From: Brugia malayi
Lineage: Eukaryota; Nematoda; Chromadorea; Rhabditida; Onchocercidae
DNA: 64,000 bases
Reading direction: 5' to 3'
NCBI RefSeq assembly: GCF_000002995.4
Contig: NW_025062478.1
Location: 6,858,001-6,922,000, forward strand
The position numbers were made by a program, and so were the translations under genes. Below the pieces are notes generated by a model. The model did no database searches and had not been told where the DNA came from. It was given only the letters and a program-made list of their open reading frames with translations. Shown piece by piece: positions 29,829 to 41,800 of the stretch; the first letter of the stretch is position 1; each line of letters starts with the position of its first letter.

Positions 29829-32562
29829 AATGGAGTTTTAATCTAGGTTAGATATGAATAAATAATGAGTCAAGTGTCAATGAGTCAAGTCTCCAATCAA
29901 TCAAGTGCACTTGAAGTTTCAAATCTGAAACCAAGAACTAAAATATTTTCTCGATCAGGAACTTAAGAAAGTATACAAAACGTTCTATACTTGCACGAAT
30001 ATATGAAAGCGTTTCTTGGATAGGCAAAATATCTTAGATACATTTAATTAAAGATAGATGAAGGGCAGAAGGAAGGACAAAATTGTATGAGAGGCATGCT
30101 ATTCTCATTTTATATCCTTTCCTCTTCTTTAGCTTCAAAATTCACTTAATGTTAAGATTACCTGTACTTTTCCGATGCTCGAAAACAACATTTTGTACTG
30201 GTTAATGTTTACATTGTTTTATAATTTTCTTCTATGATTCAGTGAAACTTATTGATAGAAAGACAACCACAATTTGTACTAAACAAAATCTTCAGCACTG
30301 AACAGTTCATATCAAGAGAGACGATTTCGAAACGAATCAAAAAACCGTTCATCTAAAAATGAAAATGTTTACAATATATAGCAGAAATATTTGCAAATAT
30401 ATTCTACTTAAGTAGTCAATAACGCATATGATCGATTAAAGTTAGAAGCATGAGTGATATCACTGAATCACTCAATTGTCGCATCAATTGTCGCAATTAG
30501 CAAACGATCAAATCCATATGAATCATCAGTCCGGACCTTCTGTTTCACAAATGGTTTATGCAATGCTATCTATACGTCACTTAAGATGAAAGAGGTGATG
30601 GATGGGACTTGCTGTTAGTGATTTGAAAAATAATGAGTTGAGGTTGGATAGGACAGAAATGGACACTAAGGGGAAGAGTAATTATTATATGGTCAGGTAG
30701 TCGCGCAAAAAAGAATGTGGTGTAAGGTGAGACAAGAGAGATAGATGGAAGGATCTGTAGTAAAATGAAATTGAGTGTGCTGAGTCCATCGGATTTCGCG
30801 CTGAAGTATTTACTGAAGCTAAATTACAGAGAGAACGCTGCGTCAGGAAAGTTCTCACAGCAAGTTTAAATTCAAATGTTACTGACTACATCTCCTAAAT
30901 ACCACATTTTCACTTATTCGTCAAACACCTGTTAAGTGCTCTGTAGACTTACCTTCGTAATGAACCAAACTTTTGTTAGTTGTTGTAAAATGTTACAACT
31001 ATTGTCTTATAAAGTAGCCATTGTTCTTAATTCGTTTTTTAGCAACTGTTGAGCAAATAAAAATGTGTAGTCTTCAAACAGTCAGTTTTATCATTCATTT
31101 TTGCTTTTGAAAACATTATGTTCAATGCATTACCTATGGAACTAGTATTTTCCTGAACTGTTTCATTTTTATTTCTCAACATAATATCAAAATTAGGTCA
31201 GTCCTCTATAATTATTTTGAGCAGGAAAATGTTTTGGTTGACAGCTAGGAACTACCAGTTGTAGAAATTTTATAGCATATCATGCTCGATTTCTCCACAA
31301 AAAGACGCAAATGACATTTTCGTGGAAGCGGATGATTCTGTGTTCAATTTATCATCGACAGTTGTTTTGTGGTAATACTATCTGTGCTGAAAAAGTACAG
31401 TCCTTCAAAATGGTATTGCTTCATTCTTGCCAGTTCACTGTATTTTTGTACTGAAAATTTCTTGTCCATAGAATTTCTTTAATTACTATTTAGCATACAT
31501 CATTTTATGCTTACAATTAGATTCATGTTTAGAAGGTGGAACTTCCAATTTGGGAAATCATACATCCAAAAATTTGATAATTTACTTGATCAGAGGTATC
31601 AGGTCTTCGATATTATAAGTGATTGAACCTCTGTAACTTCATTTTAGGGTTTTTTAGACTGTGAAGGATTTTTGCTCTTAGCAAACTACATAAATGTTCC
31701 AATAGTCATATTCAGCCAAAATAAAATTGAATTGCTGAAGCAGAATTCTCTTCTTCGCAATAGAATTCCTTGCTTTTGTGATAGGACCGAAAACTCTTTA
31801 TTCAAAAGTTTTTTTGCAAATAACTGTTGTATATGTAATAGTTCTTTATGTAATTTAGTTGCAGAAATTTGGCTATGGGTTTTTATTTTCGTCTCATCAT
31901 ATGATATTTTGAAATTTGAAATTTCCATTTTTCTAATGTTTAGTCACAGTTTTTCCAGTGGATTAGCCAGAGTGAATTTCTTTAGGCTGATTGAAATTAG
32001 AGCTCATTTCATCTCTAAAATGTTACCAAATACTTCATTTATTTCAGACCAGATAATGATTCCACTTTTTACCTCCGATCACTCGTGATGGTGTTATTAT
32101 GTTGCAGAATAATTTATTTCATTTTTTTCCCATATTTTTATGTATTTTAATTTTTGTCTGTTTTCCAGTACTTTGGATTTTCATTTCGTATTCACCCTAA
32201 AATATTCATTTTCGAACTAATTTTAACTACCTTTCTAATTTGTGGAATATGCTACATGCGATAAAGAATTGTTTTATGTGTGAGGATTATAGGTTTTGAT
32301 TTTAACTCATTTTATTATTTGAAGCAAATAAATATGACTATATATAAATAATTCGGATTGGTGATGTGTGGTGATCGGATTTCGTTGGTATTCAGTCTTC
32401 TGATTTGAATAAATGAGTTTAGCATACTATTTCAATTAATCAAATTATATAGAGACGTTTTGCTAATGAATTTGTTGTACTGTTCCCTCTAGTTGTAAGA
32501 GTTATCGGAGAATTGTTAAATCTATCTATATATGTGTTCGGTATCCTAATTACAATTACGGA
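29829..32562. other. Intergenic region between GANA-1-like gene and the MEA1 operon
   Basis: About 2.7 kb. The GANA-1 poly-A signal is at 29857-29862. A purine-rich block on the plus strand spans about 30585-30790. An open frame of 138 codons at 31672-32088 overlaps an 80-codon frame on the other strand and codes for a low-complexity, phenylalanine-rich string with no recognisable domain, so I do not call it. TTCCCTCTAG at 32483-32492 may be the trans-splice acceptor for the next gene. Confidence 0.45.
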
Positions 32563-34108
32563 ATGGGACCGAGTCCAGTGGAGCAGAATCCGTGGGAACG
32601 GCATGACAGTGACAGTGATGGTGAGGATTTTCTATTTGCTATTTGCGATCGGCTATGAATTCAGAAACTTTTTCATTTTTTCGCTTTTAACTTGCATGCA
32701 AGGTATGAGAATCTATCATGGTTTCTTCTAAGTTTCTTTCTGAGCTAGGGGAAAATATATGCTTCTCTGATTGATTTGCTTTACCCTTACTTCAGTTTCG
32801 ACTGTTTTGCCTTTGTTCGTCTACTTGCTTATCTTGTAGAAATAATTTGCTAATTGTAAAACAGTGAAGTTAGAGTAAGTTTCAACTCCGGAACGTAAAT
32901 GTGACACACTTACGTAATTATTAGCGAAATCACATTTTTTAAGGTTGTCAGGATAATAATGATGGTTGGCATATTGGTTACGAAGTTGAAATGCATGGCA
33001 TTGGTGTGGAAGAGTATTCAAGTAGCGGAGGTACATGTGATTTTCATTCTTAAGTGGATTTTCTTGTCGAAAGTTTGTAGAAAGAGTTGCTGTGTGGTTT
33101 TATTGTTTGTAAAAAGCAAATGTAAGCCTAAGGATGAACTGAAAAATTGTTGTTGGCTTATTTAAAATAATAATCACAGATCTTAGTTTTGGAATTATTT
33201 AGTTTTATTTCTGTTGTCGTTGTTCAGTTAGTGGTAGATGACATTTTTAAATGTAAGATGAATTAGTTGTAGAAATTTAAAAGTATCCTTTTAAATTTCT
33301 ACAACTAATTCAAATTCAGATTATTGGACTCATTTATTGTATTTCATCGCTGTTTTTATAGACGATATAAGTGATGCGAAATCGGATTCATGCGATGAAA
33401 GTTATGGGGATCGTTATGCTGGTTATCAAACTATTCCTACTTCAGATGGCGCATTCGGAACCGCGAATGCTATCCATGAACACACCAACGTAGGAGTTCA
33501 GGAGGATTTCGGAGAGGTTAGCCTACACTCGTTTTTGCATTTTTACCTTTATTACATTGATGGATGTAGCATTCCGGAAATTATTTGGTTTTCAGTCGTT
33601 ATTTGAACAGTATTTTCAGGTTTTGAGTTCAGAACATAAAAATTTGTCCTTTGAATTTGATGTGACACAATCGATTGAATTGACTGAAGGTATATTTTAA
33701 GATATTAGTTCTAATGCTAACTGGCGTCCGTTATCAAGCAAAATTGAAAGCAGTCAGATGAATTAAATAGATAAAAGGAGTCAGATAAAGAAGCAGCGGA
33801 TATATAATCGTCGTTATTGTTAACTAGAAGCACCAAAATAACATTAGCCCGATAGATTAAACTAGGGCGATTTGGAACTGCTCTGGTTTTTAACCAGAGT
33901 TACGTTTTTTTTTTTTTTTTTTTCATTTTACTTTCATTTTGTCAAAATTACGTTTTTTTCTAATTTCCAGTTCATTTTACTTTCAGATAAAATTGAAAAC
34001 ATTAAGAAGGCGATGTCAGCATTGACTCTTCCTGCTCCACCATGGGCAAAGGAAATTGACAGTGATAATGAATTGAAGAAACTACTAGAAAAACTGAAGT
34101 CTAAATGA
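32563..34108 (+). CDS. MEA1-like (male-enhanced antigen 1) protein
   Basis: Small acidic protein of unknown biochemical role. Exons 32563-32620, 32944-33030, 33362-33516, 33620-33689, 33987-34108 join in phase to 163 residues, close to the 174 of human MEA1. The assignment rests on two segments: AGYQTIPTSD (human AGYSYQPLNQD) and the C-terminal IKKAMSALTLPAPPWAKEI (human [22 protein letters not shown]). The N-terminal half is acidic and serine-rich (RHDSDSDG, SDAKSDSCDESYGD) and looks disordered. The frame is open upstream of the ATG to a possible acceptor at 32492. AATAAA at 34409-34414 is followed 112 bases later by the acceptor of the next gene, which suggests it is the first gene of an operon. 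Confidence 0.8.
33260..33311. repeat. Perfect 24-bp hairpin in a MEA1 intron
   Basis: Arm 33260-33283 is the exact reverse complement of 33288-33311, with a four-base loop (TATC). This is the longest perfect inverted repeat I found in the window. It ends about 50 bases before the next exon at 33362. Confidence 0.9.
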
Positions 34109-34520
34109 ACAGCATTGTAATCTCAAACTGTCTTTTTGATTTAATATTGACTCTTAGTAGATTCTTGTCACATGTCTGAAAAATCTATCTGTGTCTGAAA
34201 TCTATCTTTTGTTTAAGTATAGTTTTGTTATTTCGCTTTTCTTATCCATGATGGGCTTGCATAATAACGAAATTTACTTGCATAATTTAAGTGCATTTTC
34301 AAATTTAGGCAAAACTTAACTTGAATTTGTTCCGCTTCACAAGCAATTTAAAGAAATGATTTTGTAAATTTCATATAATTTGTTCCATAGTTTGTAATTG
34401 GTTTAGTGAATAAAGAACTTTTTTAAAGTTTCATTCAAGTATTGGGCGTCAATTTCAATCAGTAGCTGTTATCCAGATTCAATTCAGAGTTTCAGGAGGT
34501 CGAATAAATTGGAAGTATGC

Positions 34521-34526
34521 TTTCAG
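34521..34526 (+). other. Probable spliced-leader acceptor for QTRT2
   Basis: TTTCAG lies eight bases upstream of the ATG at 34535. A second TTTCAG ends at 34494 and would allow an earlier in-frame ATG at 34517. The distance from the AATAAA of the preceding gene (34409) is about 110 bases, as in nematode operons. Confidence 0.55.
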
Positions 34527-34534
34527 TTGTTAGA

Positions 34535-37074
34535 ATGGTGAAATTTGTGGTACAACGAAGCACTGTAAATGGACGAATCGGAAAAATTTTTTGCTGGGGT
34601 AATGTAAAAATAGAGCATGAAACACCATCATGCATGATGTATACACGTGCTGGTCATATTCCTCATTTGACGTGGGATGTAGTTGCTGTACATCTAAAAT
34701 ACCGACAGTCACCTATTTATCAACTGACTCTTCCTTCACTGTAAGTTTTTCTGGCATTGTTTTACGAAACTCTTTTAAATTTCCTTATTTTTTAAGTTGA
34801 CTTTCTTTTCACATTCAACAATAAGAATCCAGTCTCTTGGTCGGTTTACGGTCAGTTAATAAGCCTGACAGCTGTACAAAGTCCAAAAGGGACTTTGAAT
34901 TTTAGGAGTTTTATTTCTACTATGGATTTTATTTACAGTTTTGAAGCCTTGCCAGTTATAGAAAAATCTGGTGGAGGAATTGCTCGATTCGCTTCTATGC
35001 CAGTTAGTGTTTCTAATCATATTTGTACTTTATCAACACAATGTCGGGGATGGACAGATCCATCCGTTATTCTACAGCTGTATTATTCTTTTATTTTTCA
35101 GCTGGATAATATCAGGTTTTATGAAATTTTGGGTTTTAAAAAGATGAAGTATTGATGTAGTTGTGCAATAACAATAATGATTACAGTAACAATTCTTATA
35201 GGAAGGTGCACCAACTCATTTGACGTTAACGGATCCTTTGATGGAACGAAACATGAAATTCAACAACGGTGGAAATATTGCAATATGGACAAAAGGGGGA
35301 CGACGAAATTTATGTTTCTTTTTACTTAGACCATGAGTTCATATGTCTGATTATTGAAGTACTGTTGAAGGTTAGAAAAAAGAGGAAAATCTTTTTGGTT
35401 TCTTTCAGGTTAGTATAGAAACAATCAAGAAATTACTAAGATTCAGTCATATATCGTCCTACGAAACGATGTTTGATTACGGTACTCCAGAGGGATGCTC
35501 CAATAAACGACTGGAAAAAGCATTAGAGCGAACAGTCAAGTTTTCGAGAGAATTGTTGCGCAGCGATTCTTTTGAGGTTCATTTCAGAATGTTTTATCTA
35601 TGCAGTTTCTTTCTTTAATCTACGTTATCTATAATGTCATTTAAATAGAAGATAATATTTTGATTTTCGACTTACTAAATTAGAACCAACAAATTTTTCT
35701 GATGTCACATCTTCATTTAAGTTTGTAAACATAAAAACTGCATCGGCTGAATTCAGATACTTTATAAAAGAATATTGCATGTTAAATGATCACACTGTAC
35801 AAGGTCTTTAGATTTCTTGTAATTATAGATCAAGATCATTGGTTGCTATGTATTTGTAGAGATTTTGTTTGGAAATTTCAGGGTTCAGCAGCATTAATTG
35901 CATTATGTGGTGGACATAGCCCATCCCATCATGAGCGCTGTGCATCTGCGATTGGTTCACTTCCAAAAGGCTGTGGTTTTGTTTTGGATCTAATGCAATT
36001 TGCGAAACGTCTTCGTGTGCTTCCAAAAAAAACGAAAGTAAAAAAAGTATCGAAAATGGGTTCTATTGACACGAATGTTCAATTAAAGTCTTCTCACTGT
36101 GAAGTATTGGAAAATATTAGTTCTTTGGATGTGGTTATTACAGAAAGTGAATTTGATAAGAATGTTATCAAAGATTTGCTAGCTGGCGTGTGGGTAAGTT
36201 ACTTCTCATGTTATCTCAAAACTGCTGGATTTTGGGATAAGGGAAACAGTGATATTTTTTATTTTCATTTCTGGTTTCTCATGACTATACCCAATTTAAC
36301 TATTTTAGCCTCACATATCGCCTTCTCACTTACGTCTAGTTAACGGAGCATTTTCACCAACAGAAGTTGTTGCTTTAGCGCATCTTGGTGTAGATTTATT
36401 CGACTCATCTTATGCTATATTTCTTGCTGAACAGGGAAAAGCATTTGTTTGTGGTGAAAATTTTCCAGAAGAGGCGACTTTCAGCGTGTTCGATTTCACT
36501 GATACATTGTAAGTGCGTTTGATAGAGTTTTGTAACATAAACAAGTAATTAAAATATTGTATGACTTTTTGTTCGTATAACATTTCCGGTTAGCAAATAT
36601 CAACAGCGAATAGGTTATTCATATATTTCAAGGTATTAAAGCTTGCAATTCTTTTGATTTGATTTCTCTTATCAAATTTTTAATGGTAAAATTCGTTTGG
36701 TATTAGATACTTGCATCTGTTTTTTAAAAAATATTTATGGTTTGTTTTCTGCATATCTTTCAGGTATACAGAAGATTTTAGGCCTATTTGCAAAAGTTGC
36801 AAATGTTACACTTGTAGACATTACACAAGGAGTTATTTGCGACATTTAACAAATACAGTGGAGTTGCTAGGTCCAATGCTGCTCGTAATGTTGGTGTAAA
36901 TCTTTTTTCTCAAAAATTTGTTTCTCACATACTTTTCTGTTTCGAAATTGAGGCTTTTATTTGGTACATTTTTTGAGAATCATTTGTTTCAGACATAACA
37001 TACAAGAATATGAACGGATGTTCGCCTTGCTAAGGGAGAATTTATCTAGGAATTCAAATGCTAAAAGTGTCTGA
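34535..37074 (+). CDS. qtrt-2: Queuine tRNA-ribosyltransferase accessory subunit 2
   Basis: Non-catalytic partner of QTRT1; the heterodimer swaps guanine for queuine at tRNA position 34, using queuine salvaged from diet or bacteria. Exons: 34535-34740, 34939-35002, 35202-35313, tentative 35360-35370, 35409-35576, 35882-36193, 36309-36508, 36764-36895, 36993-37074; 428 residues (human 415). Recognisable parts are STVNGRIGKI, the opening SCMMYTRAGHIPHLTW, QLTLPSLFEALP, the GVDLFDSSY region, and the zinc site SCKCYTCRHYTRSYLRHLTN (CxCxxC) with its histidine in HNIQEYERMF. The start at 34535 aligns best with the human N-terminus. The splice after 35313 is unresolved: the frame closes only if an 11-base exon at 35360-35370 is used. 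The last exon must be entered in phase 2 from GT|GTAAAT at 36896. Confidence 0.88.
36918..37006. repeat. Dispersed repeat overlapping the last QTRT2 exon
   Basis: Partner of 29217-29312. The matching block includes the T-rich end of the last intron, the acceptor TTTCAG at 36987-36992 and about 14 bases of coding sequence at 36993-37006. Either QTRT2 recruited repeat sequence for its terminal exon, or a fragment of QTRT2 was copied into the GANA-1 intron. Confidence 0.7.
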
Positions 37075-37240
37075 ACTGAATTTCATTTTTTGCTGTTTTT
37101 AACTATTTGTGGAATAAAACATTTCTTAAATAATAAGTCTTAGATCACTGCACATCACTTGCTATCTCGAGTAGTATCATTCTTTCAAAATGCGAATTCA
37201 TGCTTCTTTGAGTGACATTTTATATGATTTAATACAATGT

Positions 37241-37246
37241 CTTCAG
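37241..37246 (+). other. Probable spliced-leader acceptor for COA8
   Basis: CTTCAG ends six bases before the ATG at 37252. It lies 128 bases after an AATAAA at 37113-37118 and 170 bases after the QTRT2 stop, which is typical intercistronic spacing for a nematode operon. The earlier ATG at 37237 would be cut off by this splice. Confidence 0.6.
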
Positions 37247-37251
37247 CTTTT

Positions 37252-38334
37252 ATGTGCCAGAAACGACAAACTGAAAAAAACAGTTGGAGGAAGGAAACGA
37301 TGAGAGATTTGCGTTTGGATAAGCGATTCGATTGGGTTGGACCGCCGGATGACATTTCGAAAATAAGACCTGTAAGGTTCGAGTTAGGTCATTTCTTAAT
37401 TTGTGAAAATTCCAAGCAAATGAAGTCAATAACTCCCATTAATTTGAGTTAGGTCATTTTTTAATTTGTGGGAATTGTCAAGCAAATGAAATCATCAGCT
37501 TCCACTAAACAGCTTGTAGACTACTGAAATTCACACTCATAGTTATTTGGTTGATGTATCCAGCAATTTTGTAATGCTAAGGATGTGTTTAGAAGTCGTC
37601 ATCAGTTTCTATCAGTGTTGGCTAAGACAAGAAATGGAAGACAAGAGAGAAGAGGGATGCTTTTTTGAAGGTTATTTAGAAATCATATATTTAAGATTGC
37701 GTCGATTAAGTAATGAAACAGAGCAGGAAAGAAAATACCGTGAAGCACGTGAAGCGTTGATTCAATGGAGCTCACAATTTTGGACACATCATAATATTTT
37801 GTTTGAAAAGAAAAAAGCAGAATTTGTTGAACAGGTTTATCTCTTGCACTGAAAATGTTTTCTGTGTTGTCGGTTATGAAATTCAACCAATTTTTTCAGT
37901 CATTTGGTAATTAAAAAAGTCGGACAACATATTTTATTTCACGCACATAGAAATTTGATAGATTTTTTCAGAGGAAGAAAAATCTTGGGAGATTAGAGCA
38001 TTCAAATGCTCTTGATATGTCTGAATTCTACAAACAGTTTCTCGACGAACAATATAATAATCTCACGAATTACAACAGGTAAATTTTTTAAAAAAACGTT
38101 CTCGACAAATTCAGATGTGATGCTTTCCTGGCTGTTTAAATAGTTAACATTAGTGCATTACATTTTTTTTTCTTTTTGGTGTTTGAGAAAAACAAATGAA
38201 AAGGAGAATGCTCAGAATTTATCTTCCTTGCTTTTAGAGAATGGTATTATAGAAACATCAAGCTCTTTTGGCCTGCATTCAAAGTACAGCTTATCAGATT
38301 TCGACGAACGTTGCACAAATTCTTGCGTAAATGA
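37252..38334 (+). CDS. Cytochrome c oxidase assembly factor 8 (COA8/APOPT1)
   Basis: Mitochondrial factor that supports complex IV assembly and protects it from oxidative damage. Exons 37252-37376, 37696-37834, 37972-38078, 38238-38334; 155 residues. The core matches: DWVGPPDDISKIRPVR (human DWIGPPDKYSNLRPVH), then a same-length helix leading to WSSQFWTHHNILFEKKKAEF (human [20 protein letters not shown]), MSEFYKQFLDEQY, and EWYYRNIKLFWPAFKVQL (human DWYKRNFAITFFMGKVAL). The first donor must be at 37377 (AAG|GTTCGA), not the stronger-looking GTAAGG at 37372, because only this gives phase 2 and the family spacing. The N-terminus is short and mixed in charge, so no classical presequence is evident; a missing upstream exon is possible. 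Third gene of the probable operon. Confidence 0.88.
37381..37510. repeat. Imperfect 65-base tandem duplication in the first COA8 intron
   Basis: The segment from 37381 (GAGTTAGGTCATTTCTTAAT) recurs at 37446 with several substitutions. Both copies share the AGCAAATGAA block. The first copy starts immediately after the donor used by COA8. Confidence 0.8.
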
Positions 38335-38830
38335 AAGTTTTTCTAGCTTTAGTGAACGAAAGTTTCAGTATCGACTTATTTATAAGTGTAAACAGTGCTG
38401 AATTTAAAAAATGTCTGTTGGAAAGTCCAACTGGATTTCTTTCAAGTCATTAAATCATGTATGCATAGTTAAACTACGTTTGAAAAAAAAAAATTATGTG
38501 TTTTGAGAAAAAAGCAGTAAAAACTATGAAGAATGCTTACTTGTTTATTCTAAATATTTGTATGAGTACTAGACTGAGCCGTTAAATTCACAGAAACTTG
38601 GAGAATTAAGTCAAAATGAAGGATGAGGAAAGGTAGGTGGTTTCAAAGACGTTTTTAAGATAATTCAGATCAGATCAGGAAAGATAGCATGAAGAATCTT
38701 CTGTTGGAATTAATTTGAGCGTACAAACACACTCGATATCAGAAGTTAAAATTTTTTTCATTCAACAAGGAACAGAAAAGATTATTATGCTGTGAAATTT
38801 AATGTGAATAAATAAAGAGCAAGCTTCAAT
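38335..38830. other. Convergent intergenic region between COA8 and the cysteine-rich secreted gene
   Basis: About 500 bases of AT-rich 3' flanking DNA. Overlapping AATAAATAAA at 38808-38817 could end the COA8 transcript. An open frame at 38153-38401 is a shadow of the last COA8 exon in another frame. Confidence 0.5.
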
Positions 38831-41800
38831 TTAAATGATTCCACGTTTTCGTTGTTCTGCTAATGAATAGCAGTAAAGTTCGCACTCTCGTTTAGTCCTC
38901 GGTGAACGCCACAGGTTAAAATCCAGTTCAGCACAGTATGGAAAAATATATGGTTCACATTGATCCGTATTTGAGAATCGATTCACCTGGAAATTATTTA
39001 AGGATGTTAAATGCAAGAGGTGATTGATTGTTAACTTATGGTAAGCTTCAGATTTTGTTTAATTTCGGGGTTTGAAGGGGAAAACGTTTATATTACTCTC
39101 CTAAGAATAATGGTATTTGTTTAAATCAGAAACATTTGGAGTTAGTTTGTAAGACTAGAAAGTGTTCCAAGCCTACGGCCTTTGGACCTCTCCAGTTTTA
39201 TTTCTAGGATAAAAAATAGTATGAGATACTTGAATTTTCAGACAAATACGAAAATCTCAATGAACATTAAATTTCATAACTCCTGAGTGGAAATTTAGAA
39301 AGGAGTAAAAGGCCCTTTTACCGTTGAGATTTGAATTAGCATTTTCAATAACTGTAAAAATTTACTCTTCGAAACCATCGGTGTACTTTCTGTGCAGGGT
39401 CGCGACCATTGACAGTGACGTTTGGACATCCGTTAACAATTAGATCGTGCCATAGGATGAAGGGCATTGGATCGCATCCTCGAGCTGGTGAGCCAATAGG
39501 ACAAGCACATAACTGAGATAGTTTTCACTTATACTTTTGATTTAACTTTATATGTATTTATATTTTTTTAAATGCAAGGATAGGATAGCATACTTAAATT
39601 ATTGAGACTGCTAGCCGGAAGAAATTTTAATTTATAAAATGTCAAGAGTTAATAAAATTGTTCTGGTTCTGCACAGATGGATTAGTTTTATGATTCTTTT
39701 TATTCAACTAAGATGATAATAACTTTCTGAGTTGAAGATCTGTATCATGCTACACATTTGCTTTTCTTTTTTCGATTCTTGAAGATGTCTGGAAATTGAA
39801 AATGAGGATAAAACTAATGACTTCAATTAATTTTGATATTAAATGATATCACAGCAGCAATTTCCTTTCGATTATAGGAAAAGACGTTTCGCCGCATGCA
39901 AGAATGGTTTTTATCAGCATTTGAGACTACAGTAAGGAGAAGTCTTTTTTGCAAGATTTTGATTTTTTCAAAAAGGTTTCGATGCATTGCGAATAAGAGT
40001 AATTCAAAATTGTTCTTTCTTCAAAGTTGATATTAGAACCATGTGAGTTCTGGAATTGATATGATATATTATGTTTGAATTCTTCTGTTTTTTTTTTTTT
40101 TTTTAAATTTGCACACCTTTGAATTCCGTGAAGAGTTTTAATTTGAATTTCAATTAAATGATCCATAGAGGGAGTAGTAAATTTCAGATCACTGCACTAC
40201 TGCAATCGTTTTTACTTGATTTCCTTCATTTTTCATATGATTTCTTGACGACTTCATAATAGCCGTCCTATCCACCTCCTCTGATTTTCCACTGTTTTCA
40301 ACGCCTACCGATAAATCCATTTCTTATATCACATTTCGCATTTCAACAATATGAAGTCAGTGTGAACGAATTCGTTAAATTTAATTAGGTAATAAAAAAT
40401 GCACTGCTCACAATTAAAATTTGATAACCACCTCGAATTCTCTTATAATTTCAGAGCTGCTATATAATTATCTTGGACACTAATAAATTTATATTTTCGA
40501 GTCATCCTATCGATCATAAGTAGCCTTGATCGTGTTTATCATGCAGAAACATTTTACATAAAGCTCATTCTCAAAATTGTTTTTCATTTATCGGTGGAAT
40601 CTTCTTTTTTGATTATTACTTAAAATGGTTTGACATTTTGCATTTAAGTATTTATTTGTTAAGTTTATCTACTTACCATAAAATGATTCATCTATCATCA
40701 TTTAATTCCATTTCTGGAATTAAAGTTGGTATCATTTCCATATTATACAGAAGGAAAAAGAGCACCCCATCATTCAGTCTTATCTTCCCATGAATTAGAT
40801 CATTTTGTTACTTCTGTATGATCTATAAACCTCTTTCGCAGCTGCGCAAGCGTTACCAATATTAAGCAAAGCCTAGTAAAATTATTTACAGAACTTTAAA
40901 GTATGAAATCATAAATCAGTATGAAATCATAAGTGGTTCTAGTGGGTTTGGCATAGCTTCACTTGATAAATTTATGAATTGTTTTAAAAAGATATTACAT
41001 AGTATTCAACTAGTTCTATCCTTTTTTCGAAGAAGTACTAAGGAACCCTATTATTCTACATTTTACTGCAAGGAAAGATTCAGTGAGTGAGATTAGTTAC
41101 AAAGTAACTAATCTCACTCACTGAATAAAATCATTATATAAGAAATTAGGAGTATTTTCCTTCTTTGCGCGCTGTAAGAATGCTATTCTTTCATAAAATT
41201 CAATCGTTTAAGGAATAAGCGTTTTCGCAGTAACGAATATTTACGGAAAAAGTACAAAGTACTCGATGTTGCATCTTACGACCTTTCAAAAGAAAAGTAA
41301 TGAATCAGAAACAGAATCAGAAACAGTAAACCAAAGAAAGTTGTGGAACTGCATTTTACTCGAAATTTAGTTCGTGATTTATCCATGTGAAAAGGAATTC
41401 AGAAAAGATAGTTGAATTCTATTTTTATTGCAAATAATGAATCCCTTTGAAATAATCAAATTTTTTCTCTTCTCATTTATTATCAAATTTCTTTACTTTT
41501 TGATAAGTTTTTAATTTGTAAAAAGACGAACAACAATTAACTGTTTGTCACTTGTGCCCTCATTAACCTTTGTACAAAGTTGTAAAAGTTTTAGATAGAT
41601 TTAATTGATGAAGATATGAAATTTTGTGAAAATCTTAGTAATGTGTCAGTGATGAATAATATTTCTATGATTTTGGAAAAGTGGAAGAGTAATATCAAAT
41701 AAGGAAAGAAGTATTTATAAAGCAAACCTCATGCAAAGAATGATTGTCATTCCTAAGAATAAACCCCTTAAATTGGTTATTCACAACATAAAAATACCTG

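Noticed and set aside
31672..32088. 138-codon open frame in the spacer
   Set aside because: Low-complexity, AT-driven residues, overlapped by an open frame on the opposite strand, no splice partners and no domain.
34517..34534. Earlier ATG for QTRT2
   Set aside because: A TTTCAG inside this stretch would remove it after trans-splicing, and the later ATG aligns better with the human N-terminus.
37247..37275. Alternative frame at the COA8 start reads FYVPETTN, like the human FYIPENES motif
   Set aside because: It precedes the DWVGPPD core instead of following it and meets a stop after eight codons; probably chance.
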